A stretch of DNA of 21,845 nucleotides from NCBI GenBank assembly GCA_027338645.1, contig DAHWSH010000040.1, forward strand, positions 1 to 21,845, written 5' to 3'. Below are positions 8,836 through 16,616 of the stretch, in pieces. This DNA is from JAJZIH01 sp021785265 (lineage in GTDB: Bacteria; Pseudomonadota; Gammaproteobacteria; JAKAQQ01). Position 1 is the stretch's first letter, and each line of letters starts with the position of its first letter. Position numbers and translations under genes: made by a program. Below the pieces are notes generated by a model. The model searched no databases. It had not been told where the DNA came from and was given only the letters and a program-made list of their open reading frames with translations.

Positions 8836-8877
8836 GCTGGGCGCAAGCCGCGACCCGATTGGGAATGCCGAATCTCT

Positions 8878-10320
8878 TCAGCCGGTCTTGCGGTTGATTG
8901 CGTTCAAGGCACGTCCGTCCACCGACAGGGCGGCCTCATGCATGGCCTCGGAGAGGGTCGGATGGGCATGGATGGTGAGTGCGATGTCCTCGGCGCTCGC
9001 GCGGAACTCCATGGCGAGGACTGCCTCGGCGATGAGCTCGGAAGCCATCGGGCCCACGATGTGGACCCCCAGGATCTCGTCCGTCGTCTTGTGCGCCAGG
9101 ATCTTGACCAGGCCCACGGCGGACTCGAGTGCCCGGGCCCGGCCATTCGCCGAAAAAGGGAAGGTGCCGGCATGGTAGGGGACCCCGGCCTTTTTGAGCT
9201 CTTCCTCGTTGCGTCCGACCCAGGCGATTTCGGGTGCCGTGTAGATGACGGACGGGATGACGTCATAGTTCATCTCGGCATTCTTTCCGGCAATGAGATC
9301 CGCCACCATAACGCCCTCTTCCTCTCCCTTGTGCGCCAACATGGGACCGCGCACCACATCCCCAATGGCATAGACGTCCTTGCGCTTCGTCCGGCAGTGC
9401 TCATCCACCCGGATGAAGCCCCGTTCATCGCACTCGACCCCTGAGCCTTCTTCCAGAAGCCCCCCGGTATAGGGACGCCGGCCCACGGCCACGATCAGCC
9501 GGTCGACGTCGCAGGTGGCCTCTCCACCCGGGGACTTTTCGTAATGGAGCGTGAGCGCGGTCTTCTTCTGATCGACCGAGGTCAGCGTCGAGGCAAGTTC
9601 GATCTTGAGACCCAGTTTCTGGAACTGGCGTAAGGCCTCTTTCGCCACCTGGGTATCGACCATGGGAAGAAAAGCGGGCAGGGCCTCAATGAGCGTCACC
9701 TCGGAGCCGAGCCTTGCCCAGACGCTCCCGAGTTCGAGACCGATCACGCCCGCGCCGATCACGCCCAGGCGCTTCGGAACCCGGTCGAAATCGAGCGCCC
9801 CCCAGGAATCCACGATGCGTTCCCCGTCAAAGGGCACCGCCTTGAGTTCGATCGGGGTCGAACCCGTTGCGAGAATGACGGCCCGGGCGGAGAGGGGACG
9901 CGAGTTCCCCTGGGGGTCGGTATAGCCCACCCGGCCATCCTTGAGGAGACGCCCCGTTCCCACGAGCCCTTCGATCTGGTTGGCCTTGAAAAGCTGGGCA
10001 ATCCCCCCGGTCATGGTCCGGACCACCCGGGTCTTGCGCTCCTGCATGGCCTTGAGGTCGAGCGTGAGCCCCTGGACTCCGATGCCGTGAACCTTGAATT
10101 CTTCCTGCGCCCGGTGGTAGAGCTCGCTCGATTCGAGGAGCGCTTTCGAGGGAATGCACCCCGCGTTCAGGCAGGTTCCGCCGAAAGCCTGGGATCCATC
10201 CCGATTCTTCCAGTTGTCGATACAGGCCGTCCGGAGACCGTTCTGTGCCGCGCGGATCGCGGCGATATAGCCTGCCGGTCCGGCGCCGATCACCACCACG
10301 TCATAGGATTCATCAGTCAT
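8878..10320 (-). CDS. lpdA: Dihydrolipoyl dehydrogenase (E3)
   Basis: This 480-residue flavoprotein reoxidises the dihydrolipoyl group of the E2 subunit and passes electrons to NAD+. The N-terminal FAD-binding motif GAGPAG is at 12-17. The redox disulfide is GGTCLNAGCIPSK, with Cys50 and Cys55. A second Rossmann motif, VIGAGVIGLELG, binds NAD. Near the C-terminus HPTLSE supplies the catalytic His453 and Glu458. All key residues are present and the length is normal for the family. The ATG at 10320 has GGAG about seven bases upstream. It is the last gene of the operon after sucB, with a 21-base gap, so it serves the 2-oxoglutarate dehydrogenase complex and perhaps also the pyruvate complex. Confidence 0.96.
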   Translation of the reverse strand: MTDESYDVVVIGAGPAGYIAAIRAAQNGLRTACIDNWKNRDGSQAFGGTCLNAGCIPSKALLESSELYHRAQEEFKVHGIGVQGLTLDLKAMQERKTRVVRTMTGGIAQLFKANQIEGLVGTGRLLKDGRVGYTDPQGNSRPLSARAVILATGSTPIELKAVPFDGERIVDSWGALDFDRVPKRLGVIGAGVIGLELGSVWARLGSEVTLIEALPAFLPMVDTQVAKEALRQFQKLGLKIELASTLTSVDQKKTALTLHYEKSPGGEATCDVDRLIVAVGRRPYTGGLLEEGSGVECDERGFIRVDEHCRTKRKDVYAIGDVVRGPMLAHKGEEEGVMVADLIAGKNAEMNYDVIPSVIYTAPEIAWVGRNEEELKKAGVPYHAGTFPFSANGRARALESAVGLVKILAHKTTDEILGVHIVGPMASELIAEAVLAMEFRASAEDIALTIHAHPTLSEAMHEAALSVDGRALNAINRKTG

Positions 10321-10341
10321 GAGGCATCTCCGCTCGTTGGA

Positions 10342-11538
10342 TCAGAGTTCGAGGAGCAGGCGGGAGGGGTCTTCCAGCGATTCCTTGAGGCGCACCAGGA
10401 ATTGCACCGCTTCCTGCCCGTCGACGAGGCGGTGGTCGTAGGTGAGTGCGAGGTACATCATGGGCCGGATCACGACCGCTCCGCCGACCGCCATGGGGCG
10501 GTCCTGGATCTTGTGCATGCCGAGGATCGCGCTCTGCGGCGGATTGATGATCGGAGTCGAGACCAGTGAACCGAACACGCCCCCGTTCGTGATCGTGAAG
10601 GTCCCGCCCTCGAGGTCCTGAAGTGCCAAAGTTCCGGAACGGGCTTGTTCGGCGAACCTTGCGATTTGAGTTTCGATCTCGGCGAATCCCAGGGTATCCG
10701 CGCCGCGTACCACCGGCACCACGAGGCCGCGGGGTGAGGCAACCGCGATCCCGATATCCCAAAAGTCGTGGTAGACGATCTCGTTGCCCCCGATCGAGGC
10801 GTTGATCACCGGAAAACTCTTGAGTGCCAAAATCGCGGCCTTCACGAAAAAGGACATGAACCCGAGCCGGACCCCATGGGCTTTTTCAAAACGCTCGCGC
10901 AGGCTGTTTCGGATCTCGATGATCCGGCCGAGATCGACCTCGTTGAAGGACGTGAGCATCACGGCGTTGAGATTCGATTCCCTGAGCCGCTCGGCAATCC
11001 GGGCCCGGATCCGGGTCATGGGTACGCGCCGGATCGCGCCGCCGGGCGTTCCCCTGACCGCCGGTGTGGCAGGCGCGGCTTCCGCGGCCCGTTCGAGATG
11101 GGCCAAGACATCCGTCTTGCTGATGCGCCCATCCCGGCCGTGACCCTCGATCTGTTCGGGATTGAGTCCGTGCTCTCCGGCCAGCTTGCGGGCAGAGGGG
11201 GCAATCGGGGGAGGTACCGGTCGGTCCGATCCCTTGACCGATGGGGGGGCAGCGGTTTTTTTGGCCGGTGCCGGTGCGGTCTCGGGCCGCGGGGCGAGGG
11301 TGCCTTCCTCAAGGAGGGCAATGACCTGGCCTGCGGTCACGGTCGCCCCATCACCGGCACGAATCTCCTGGAGACGGCCATCGACCGGGGCCGGAACCTC
11401 GAGTACGACCTTGTCGGTCTCGAGATCGACCAGGTTTTCGTCACGGCGGACCGTCTCACCGGCTTTCTTGCGCCAGTTCACGAGCGTCGCGTCGGTCACG
11501 GACTCGGGCAATGGAGGAACCTTGATCTCGATGCTCAT
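10342..11538 (-). CDS. sucB: Dihydrolipoyllysine-residue succinyltransferase (E2 of 2-oxoglutarate dehydrogenase)
   Basis: This 398-residue E2 core enzyme transfers the succinyl group from lipoyl-lysine to coenzyme A. It has one lipoyl domain (about 1-78) with the attachment site DLETDKVVLE (Lys43). An alanine/proline-rich linker leads to a peripheral-subunit-binding domain (about 113-149) with SARKLAGEHGL and GRDGRISKTDVL. The catalytic domain ends in YDHRLVDG with His369 and Asp373. A single lipoyl domain, the DLETDK motif and the position next to sucA mark it as the succinyl- rather than the acetyl-transferase. Its start codon overlaps the sucA stop in an ATGA, so translation is coupled. 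The length fits the family. Confidence 0.95.
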   Translation of the reverse strand: MSIEIKVPPLPESVTDATLVNWRKKAGETVRRDENLVDLETDKVVLEVPAPVDGRLQEIRAGDGATVTAGQVIALLEEGTLAPRPETAPAPAKKTAAPPSVKGSDRPVPPPIAPSARKLAGEHGLNPEQIEGHGRDGRISKTDVLAHLERAAEAAPATPAVRGTPGGAIRRVPMTRIRARIAERLRESNLNAVMLTSFNEVDLGRIIEIRNSLRERFEKAHGVRLGFMSFFVKAAILALKSFPVINASIGGNEIVYHDFWDIGIAVASPRGLVVPVVRGADTLGFAEIETQIARFAEQARSGTLALQDLEGGTFTITNGGVFGSLVSTPIINPPQSAILGMHKIQDRPMAVGGAVVIRPMMYLALTYDHRLVDGQEAVQFLVRLKESLEDPSRLLLEL

Positions 11539-14432
11539 GCAATCTCCGTGAGGGGGGGTGGGGATCCGGCCCGACGCGGACGGATCGAACGGGTGGGGGC
11601 CGACTCAAGCGCGGATTCGATGATGGCCTTCTGCTGAAGCGCGTGGAGCGCGGAATACCCGGGGGCGGGGGCGGCGGCGGGGGGGCGGCCCAGGTAGCGC
11701 AGGGTTTGTCCGGGACGCATCAGACGGGCGATCAGGGGTCCCACACCCCGGAATGCCCCCTGGTTTCTCGGCTCTTCCTGGCACCAGACCACATCGGTGA
11801 CCCCGGCGTACCGCTCGAAAAGCCGCTGGAGGGCCGCCTCCGGCAAGGGTGCCCACTGCTCGAGCCGAACCAGCGCGAGATCGGACCGTTCTGCCGCCTC
11901 GCGGGCCTCCAGGAGCTCGTAGTAGATCTTGCCGGAGGTGAGGATGAGCCGACTCGTCTGGGCTGGAGTGGCCCCGGCATCGTCCATGAGCGGCGCAAAA
12001 TGGCCTTGCGCGAGATCCGTGAGGCTGGAAACCGACCGCCGGTGGCGCAAAAGGCTTTTCGGGGTCAGGACTACGAGCGGCTTGCGGTAGGGTCTCAGCA
12101 GCTGCCGCCGGAGCAGGTGGAAAAACTGGGCGGGAGTCGAGGGATTTACGATCTGCAGGTTGTCTCCATCGCAGAGTTCCAGGAAGCGCTCAGGACGTGC
12201 CGAAGAGTGTTCCGGCCCAGCCCCTTCCTGGCCATGCGGCAGGAACAGGACCAGTCCGCACAAGCGCCCCCACTTGGCCTCGCCGGCCGAGAGGAACTGG
12301 TCGATCACGACCTGCGCACCGTTCGCGAAATCACCGTACTGGGCCTCCCAGATGACGAGGGCCTCCGGACTGGCCGTGGCGTACCCGTATTCGAAGGCCA
12401 TGACTCCTTCCTCGGACAGGAAGGAATCCACGACGTCCACGAGCGCCTGATGGGGCGAAAGCCGGTTCAGCGCCACATCGGTGGCATCGCTCGACATCTC
12501 ATGGATCACCGCATGACGGTGGAAAAAGGTCCCGCGTGCGCTGTCCTGGCCCGTGAGGCGGATCGGGTGCCCGGCGACCAGGAGGCTCGCATAGGCCAAA
12601 AGCTCGGCCATGCCCCAGTCCAGGGGCTGCTCGCCCAAGACCATCTTGCGTCTTTCCTCAAGGATCCGCGCGAGGCGGGGATGCACCGTCCAGCCCTCGG
12701 GCAGCGTGGTCAGGATCCGACCCCACGCTGTAAGGTCGGACCCCTTCACCCCGGTGTCCACGGGGACATCCCAGCTCTGATCCCGGTAAGGCGTCCAGTC
12801 GACCAGGGGGGGACGGATGGGAGCGCGTGGGAGGATAAAGGTCTCCGGCACCTCGCCCTGGTCGAGCCCGTCGCGGTAGGCACCCACCATGGCCTCGACC
12901 TCGGCGGGTTCGATGATTTTTTCAGCCACGAGCTTCTGCGCGTAGCGGGCAAGGGTCGTTGGGTGCTTGCGGATCTGCTCGTACATGACAGGCTGCGTCA
13001 CGGCCGGCTCGTCCGCCTCGTTGTGGCCGTGGCGGCGATAGCCCACGAGGTCGACGAAGATGTCCTTGTGAAAGCGGGTGCGATAGTCGAACGCAAGGCG
13101 CATCACGAACAGGACCGCTTCCACGTCATCCGCGTTGACGTGGAGAACCGGGGCCTCGATCATCTTGGCGATATCCGTGGCGTACGGGGTGGAACGGGCG
13201 TCCCTCAGGTTGCTGATCGTGAACCCGATCTGGTTGTTGACGACCAAGTGAACCGTCCCTCCGGTGCGAAAACCACGGGTACCCGACATCTCGAGCGTCT
13301 CCATGACCACGCCCTGACCGGCCAGCGAGGCATCGCCGTGGATCAGCACCGGCAGCACCCGGTCTCCCGCGCGATCCCCCAGCCGGTCCTGGCGGGCACG
13401 GACGGAGCCTTCGACCACGGGATCCACGATCTCGAGATGCGAAGGATTGAAGGCGAGGGTGAGATGGACGACCCGTCCCTTGATCTCGACGTCCGAGGAG
13501 CAGCCGAGATGGTACTTGACATCACCCGAGCCGTTCTGATGGAGAGGATCGTAGCGACCCTCGAACTCGGAAAACAGCTCGGAAAGCGGCTTGGCCAGGA
13601 GATTGACGAGGACGTTGAGCCGCCCGCGGTGGGCCATGCCGATCACGATCTCCTCCACGCCCACGGAGGCGGCGCGGCGCACCAGGTCGTTCAAAGCCGG
13701 CATGAGGGCTTCGGCCCCTTCGAGCGAGAAGCGCTTTTGTCCGATGTAGCGGCGATGCAGGAAGTGCTCGAGACCCTCGGCCGCGGTCAGCTCGGCCAGG
13801 AGGATTTTTCGCTCCTCCACCACGAGCCCGATCCGTCCCCGCGCGGTCTCCAGACGCTCGCGGATCATCTGGCGCTCCTCGATCGCCGAGAGGTGCTGGT
13901 ACTCGGCGCCGATCGTGCCGCAATAGGTGTCCCGGAGCAGGGCCAGAAGTTCGGTCCCCGAGCCTGGAGTCTCGCCCGAGACGAGATCGGGAGGCACGGG
14001 TCGGGCCAGGATCGCATCGGGAGATCCACCCGCATGGAAAGCCGGATCGAGATCCTGGACCACGGGAGGTCGGACCAGTTTCAGGGGATCGAGGTCGGCT
14101 GCAAGATGGCCGCGCGAGCGGAAGGCCTGGACCAGGCGAGCCCAGAACATGCTGGATCCCGTCTCCTCCGGGATCCCACGCCCGGTCTGGCTCCGGGGTT
14201 CATGGGCCGATGCGATAAGCCGGTCCTCGACAGGATGGCGGGGACTTTCAGAACGACCGGGGTCGCGGAGCGCGTCAAAGGCCCGGGCCAGGCTGCCCGG
14301 CACCGAGCGGGGATCCGCCAGATAGCGTTCATAGAGATCTTCCAGATAAAACGCGTTGGCACTGTTCAGGACGGTCGGATCCAGGGAGTCGACCCGACGC
14401 TGGTCCGGTTCCGATTGAGACTGGCTGGACAC
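11535..14432 (-). CDS. sucA: 2-oxoglutarate dehydrogenase E1 component
   Basis: This 965-residue thiamine-diphosphate enzyme decarboxylates 2-oxoglutarate and succinylates the lipoyl group of SucB, in the TCA cycle. Visible motifs include the N-terminal E2-interaction segment ANAFYLEDLYERYL (25-38), IGMAHRGRLNVL (264-275), FNPSHLEIVDPVVEG (328-342) and GDASLAGQG (366-374). Further on are NNQIGFT and the C-terminal transketolase-like half with EYGYATASPEALVIWEAQYGD split over the usual positions. The start is GTG at 14432; no ATG lies upstream in frame, and the conserved region begins about 25 residues later. It is first in the operon sucA-sucB-lpdA. Its promoter must lie in the short divergent region shared with the oxygenase operon, but I see no convincing -35/-10 pair on this strand. 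Confidence 0.95.
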   Translation of the reverse strand: MSSQSQSEPDQRRVDSLDPTVLNSANAFYLEDLYERYLADPRSVPGSLARAFDALRDPGRSESPRHPVEDRLIASAHEPRSQTGRGIPEETGSSMFWARLVQAFRSRGHLAADLDPLKLVRPPVVQDLDPAFHAGGSPDAILARPVPPDLVSGETPGSGTELLALLRDTYCGTIGAEYQHLSAIEERQMIRERLETARGRIGLVVEERKILLAELTAAEGLEHFLHRRYIGQKRFSLEGAEALMPALNDLVRRAASVGVEEIVIGMAHRGRLNVLVNLLAKPLSELFSEFEGRYDPLHQNGSGDVKYHLGCSSDVEIKGRVVHLTLAFNPSHLEIVDPVVEGSVRARQDRLGDRAGDRVLPVLIHGDASLAGQGVVMETLEMSGTRGFRTGGTVHLVVNNQIGFTISNLRDARSTPYATDIAKMIEAPVLHVNADDVEAVLFVMRLAFDYRTRFHKDIFVDLVGYRRHGHNEADEPAVTQPVMYEQIRKHPTTLARYAQKLVAEKIIEPAEVEAMVGAYRDGLDQGEVPETFILPRAPIRPPLVDWTPYRDQSWDVPVDTGVKGSDLTAWGRILTTLPEGWTVHPRLARILEERRKMVLGEQPLDWGMAELLAYASLLVAGHPIRLTGQDSARGTFFHRHAVIHEMSSDATDVALNRLSPHQALVDVVDSFLSEEGVMAFEYGYATASPEALVIWEAQYGDFANGAQVVIDQFLSAGEAKWGRLCGLVLFLPHGQEGAGPEHSSARPERFLELCDGDNLQIVNPSTPAQFFHLLRRQLLRPYRKPLVVLTPKSLLRHRRSVSSLTDLAQGHFAPLMDDAGATPAQTSRLILTSGKIYYELLEAREAAERSDLALVRLEQWAPLPEAALQRLFERYAGVTDVVWCQEEPRNQGAFRGVGPLIARLMRPGQTLRYLGRPPAAAPAPGYSALHALQQKAIIESALESAPTRSIRPRRAGSPPPLTEIA

Positions 14433-14496
14433 CCGAATCTCGCTACTCTTGCAGTGCGGAGGTGAAGGATTCCGTCTGGACCGCCGCCGCGTTTCG

Positions 14497-14522
14497 GCTT
14501 GAGCAAACGGCTTTTTTCAAGC
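14497..14522. promoter_or_regulatory. Inverted repeat in the divergent sucA/oxygenase control region
   Basis: GCTTGA (14497-14502) and TCAAGC (14517-14522) are perfect inverted arms with centres 20 bases apart, about two helical turns. The left arm overlaps the -35 box of the oxygenase operon and the right arm abuts its -10 box. A dimeric regulator bound here would cover the core promoter and could also affect sucA. No regulator gene is in the window neighbourhood. Confidence 0.4.
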
Positions 14523-14528
14523 TATAGT
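14499..14528 (+). promoter_or_regulatory. Candidate promoter of the oxygenase operon
   Basis: TTGAGC (14499-14504) and TATAGT (14523-14528) are separated by 18 bases, matching the sigma70 consensus at four and five of six positions. Transcription would begin near 14535, leaving a leader of about 36 bases before the preferred start codon at 14571. Confidence 0.5.
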
Positions 14529-14556
14529 TTACAGCATGCGCCCGTGAAGGGCGTCC

Positions 14557-14564
14557 AGAGGGGA
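14557..14564 (+). promoter_or_regulatory. Shine-Dalgarno that decides the first oxygenase start
   Basis: AGAGGGGA lies six bases before the ATG at 14571. It favours that start over an in-frame TTG at 14499, which is inside the -35 box. Confidence 0.65.
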
Positions 14565-14570
14565 AGATCG

Positions 14571-15248
14571 ATGCCCGCGACCGCATCCGGTGGGTTTCCA
14601 TTCGAGGACAAAATCGAGATCCATTATCCGACGACCGTCCTCGAGCGGCACCATGGCGGATGCGAAGAGCTGAATGAGGCGCTTTGGGTCCTGCTCAAGG
14701 ACATGGCCGAACGCTACCGTGACGACCCCCGGGAAAACGCCATCTATTCGGGACGCATCTCGACCCAGGGTGGATTCCAGACCGGACGACATCACAACTT
14801 CCTGGAAGAGCCCAACCCGGCCGTGGTCGAGTTCCGTGAGCGAATTCTCCTGCCGGCCGTCCACCGCTACCTCACGGAAGTCTTCGGTGCCGAGGCGGGT
14901 CAGCTCAAACCCTGGCTCATGGGATGGGCCAATCTTCTCGCGGCCGGCGATTGGCAGGCGCCTCACATGCATCCCACCGCGGGCAACCTGGCGAGCGGGG
15001 TCTATTACGTGAAAGCCCTCGAGGATAAGCCCGCCCCCCAAGGCTGGATCGAGTTCCTGAACCCCCATCCCGCCTCCGTCCATCACGGTTTCACCCTCAC
15101 CCGCCGCATTCAGCCCCGTTCCGGAAAGCTCCTCCTCTTTCCGCCGTATCATATCCACTATGTCCACCCCTTCGCAGGTCCGGGCGAGCGGGCCATCATC
15201 GCCTTCGATGTCCTGCGCGAACGACCCGACCTCAACCTGGTCTTCTGA
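14571..15248 (+). CDS. Putative 2OG-Fe(II) oxygenase, TIGR02466-like (first of four)
   Basis: This cytoplasmic-looking protein has 225 residues and no signal peptide. Its double-stranded beta-helix core resembles the putative 2OG-Fe(II) oxygenase family TIGR02466/PF13759. The probable metal ligands are in the HMHP motif (His132, His134), followed by the typical LASGVYYV strand. The distal histidine lies in LLLFPPYHIHYVHPF (His196 by alignment with the usual FPxxLxH pattern). Arg207 in GER is the expected 2-oxoglutarate carboxylate binder. The usual DP after the strand facing the metal is NP here (Asn164). It opens a run of four oxygenase genes and lies divergent to sucA. The substrate is unknown; family members are thought to hydroxylate, but few have been tested. 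Confidence 0.8.
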   Translation: MPATASGGFPFEDKIEIHYPTTVLERHHGGCEELNEALWVLLKDMAERYRDDPRENAIYSGRISTQGGFQTGRHHNFLEEPNPAVVEFRERILLPAVHRYLTEVFGAEAGQLKPWLMGWANLLAAGDWQAPHMHPTAGNLASGVYYVKALEDKPAPQGWIEFLNPHPASVHHGFTLTRRIQPRSGKLLLFPPYHIHYVHPFAGPGERAIIAFDVLRERPDLNLVF

Positions 15249-15263
15249 CCCCTCCTGTCAGCC

Positions 15264-16598
15264 ATGAACGAACCGTCCACACCTTCCCCCGCACCGATCC
15301 GGATCGAGGACTTCCCCACCGCCGAACTGCCGGACCAGGTCGCCATGCTGGTCGCCGGCGCCGATGCCCTGGCCCGGGAAGGGCGCCGCGGCGAGGCAGA
15401 AACCGTCTACCGTCGGGTTCTCGAAGCTGCCCCACACCATCTGCAGGCCCTGACCTATATCGCGATGAGCGCCTTCGAGACCGGCCGCTACGAAGAAAGC
15501 GTGCGCTACCTCATCGAGGCGATCCGACTGGAACCCACCCGTCCCACGCTGCACCAGAATCTGGCCCTGGTCCGGCTCGCCCAAGGCTTGCCCGGCAAGG
15601 CTCTGGAATCCATCGATCAGGCCATCGCCCTCAATCCGGAGGGGGCCATCAGCCATCTTCACCGGGGCCATATCCTGGAAAGTCTGGGGCAGGAAACCCC
15701 GGCACTCGAAAGCTACGGTCGCGGGCTGGCCCGCGATCCCACGCTCCGGATCGCGCCCCAGAGCCTGCCTCCGGGCATCCGCATCTTGGCCCAACGGGCC
15801 ATCGCCCGGCTGGCACCGATCCGCCTTGCGCGGATCGACCAAGCCGCCCAAGCGGTCGAAGCCGAACACGGCATCCCGCTCCCGGCGCGCGCACGGCGGT
15901 TTCTCGACATCTTCAAGGGCCTCATCCCCCCCCCCGCGGAGCATCCGCTCCAGAAGCCCGAGTTTCTCTTCTACCCCGAACTCGGCGCCCGCCCCTGGTT
16001 CGAACGTGGCGAGTTTCCCTGGATCCATACCTTCGAATCCAAAACCGGGGAAATCCGTCGCGAGTTCGAAGCCCTGGAAGGCGGCCTCGAGGAAGCCTAT
16101 GTACCGAAATCGACCGGCCAGACGATCTGGTCTCAACTGGCCGGTTCGCGCGAGTGGGGCAGTTTCCATCTCTACCGTTCGGGCACACCCATCGCCCAGA
16201 TCCTCCATCTCTGCCCGAACAGCTTTGCGGCGCTCAAGGTCCTGCCGCTGGCCCGTGGCCGTAACCATGCCCCCGAGATTTTCTTCTCAGTCCTCAAGCC
16301 CGGGGTCGAGCTGCCCCCCCATCATGGTCTGTCCAACGCCAAGCTGACCCTTCATCTGGGCCTCGTGGTTCCCCCGGAAACCGCGATCCGGGTGGGGGGT
16401 GAGGTGCGGCAATGGAAGGAGGGGCGCGCTCTTATCTTCGACGACAGTTTCGAGCACAGCGCCTGGAACCACGATACCCGTCCACGGGCAGTTCTGATCG
16501 CGGATATCTGGAACCCGGCTCTCAGTCCACCCGAACAAGATTTGGTTGAGCGAGTGATCGATGCGCACAGTCGTTTCTACGAGGAATACTTCTCCTGA
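15264..16598 (+). CDS. TPR-aspartyl/asparaginyl beta-hydroxylase fusion protein
   Basis: This 444-residue protein has two parts. Residues about 26-160 contain roughly four tetratricopeptide repeats (for example AEAVYRRVLEAAPHH-like and ALESIDQAIALNPEG). Residues about 210-444 are an aspartyl/asparaginyl beta-hydroxylase domain (PF05118). The iron site follows the two-histidine AspH pattern: PPHHGLSN with His353 and Gly355 in place of an acidic ligand, then FDDSFEHSAWN with His398, and Arg408 before the ADIWNP strand. Known relatives hydroxylate Asp/Asn side chains in proteins, or act on lipids or amino acids. The TPR part suggests recognition of a protein partner. It starts 15 bases after the previous gene with no clear Shine-Dalgarno, so coupling is likely. 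A C10 run codes part of the inter-domain linker. Confidence 0.88.
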   Translation: MNEPSTPSPAPIRIEDFPTAELPDQVAMLVAGADALAREGRRGEAETVYRRVLEAAPHHLQALTYIAMSAFETGRYEESVRYLIEAIRLEPTRPTLHQNLALVRLAQGLPGKALESIDQAIALNPEGAISHLHRGHILESLGQETPALESYGRGLARDPTLRIAPQSLPPGIRILAQRAIARLAPIRLARIDQAAQAVEAEHGIPLPARARRFLDIFKGLIPPPAEHPLQKPEFLFYPELGARPWFERGEFPWIHTFESKTGEIRREFEALEGGLEEAYVPKSTGQTIWSQLAGSREWGSFHLYRSGTPIAQILHLCPNSFAALKVLPLARGRNHAPEIFFSVLKPGVELPPHHGLSNAKLTLHLGLVVPPETAIRVGGEVRQWKEGRALIFDDSFEHSAWNHDTRPRAVLIADIWNPALSPPEQDLVERVIDAHSRFYEEYFS

Positions 16599-16616
16599 CC
16601 GGGACGTCCGGAGCGA

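Noticed and set aside
11661..11688. G-rich run with potential to form a G-quadruplex
   Set aside because: It lies within the sucA coding region where the complementary C-rich strand encodes a proline/alanine segment, and it is template-strand only. Base composition explains it, so no role is claimed.
11643..14465. A 940-codon open frame on the plus strand, opposite sucA
   Set aside because: It mirrors sucA over nearly its whole length, has no recognisable domain and is explained by GC-rich third positions in sucA codons. sucA has full family motifs.
14499..14570. N-terminal extension of the first oxygenase from a TTG codon
   Set aside because: The TTG is part of the likely -35 box, the extra residues show no family similarity, and a good Shine-Dalgarno precedes the ATG at 14571.
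14433..14570. Search for a small precursor peptide gene or RNA near the oxygenase operon
   Set aside because: No short frame with a ribosome-binding site and peptide-like sequence was found here or in the 6-18 base gaps between the oxygenase genes. If a peptide substrate exists, it is encoded elsewhere.
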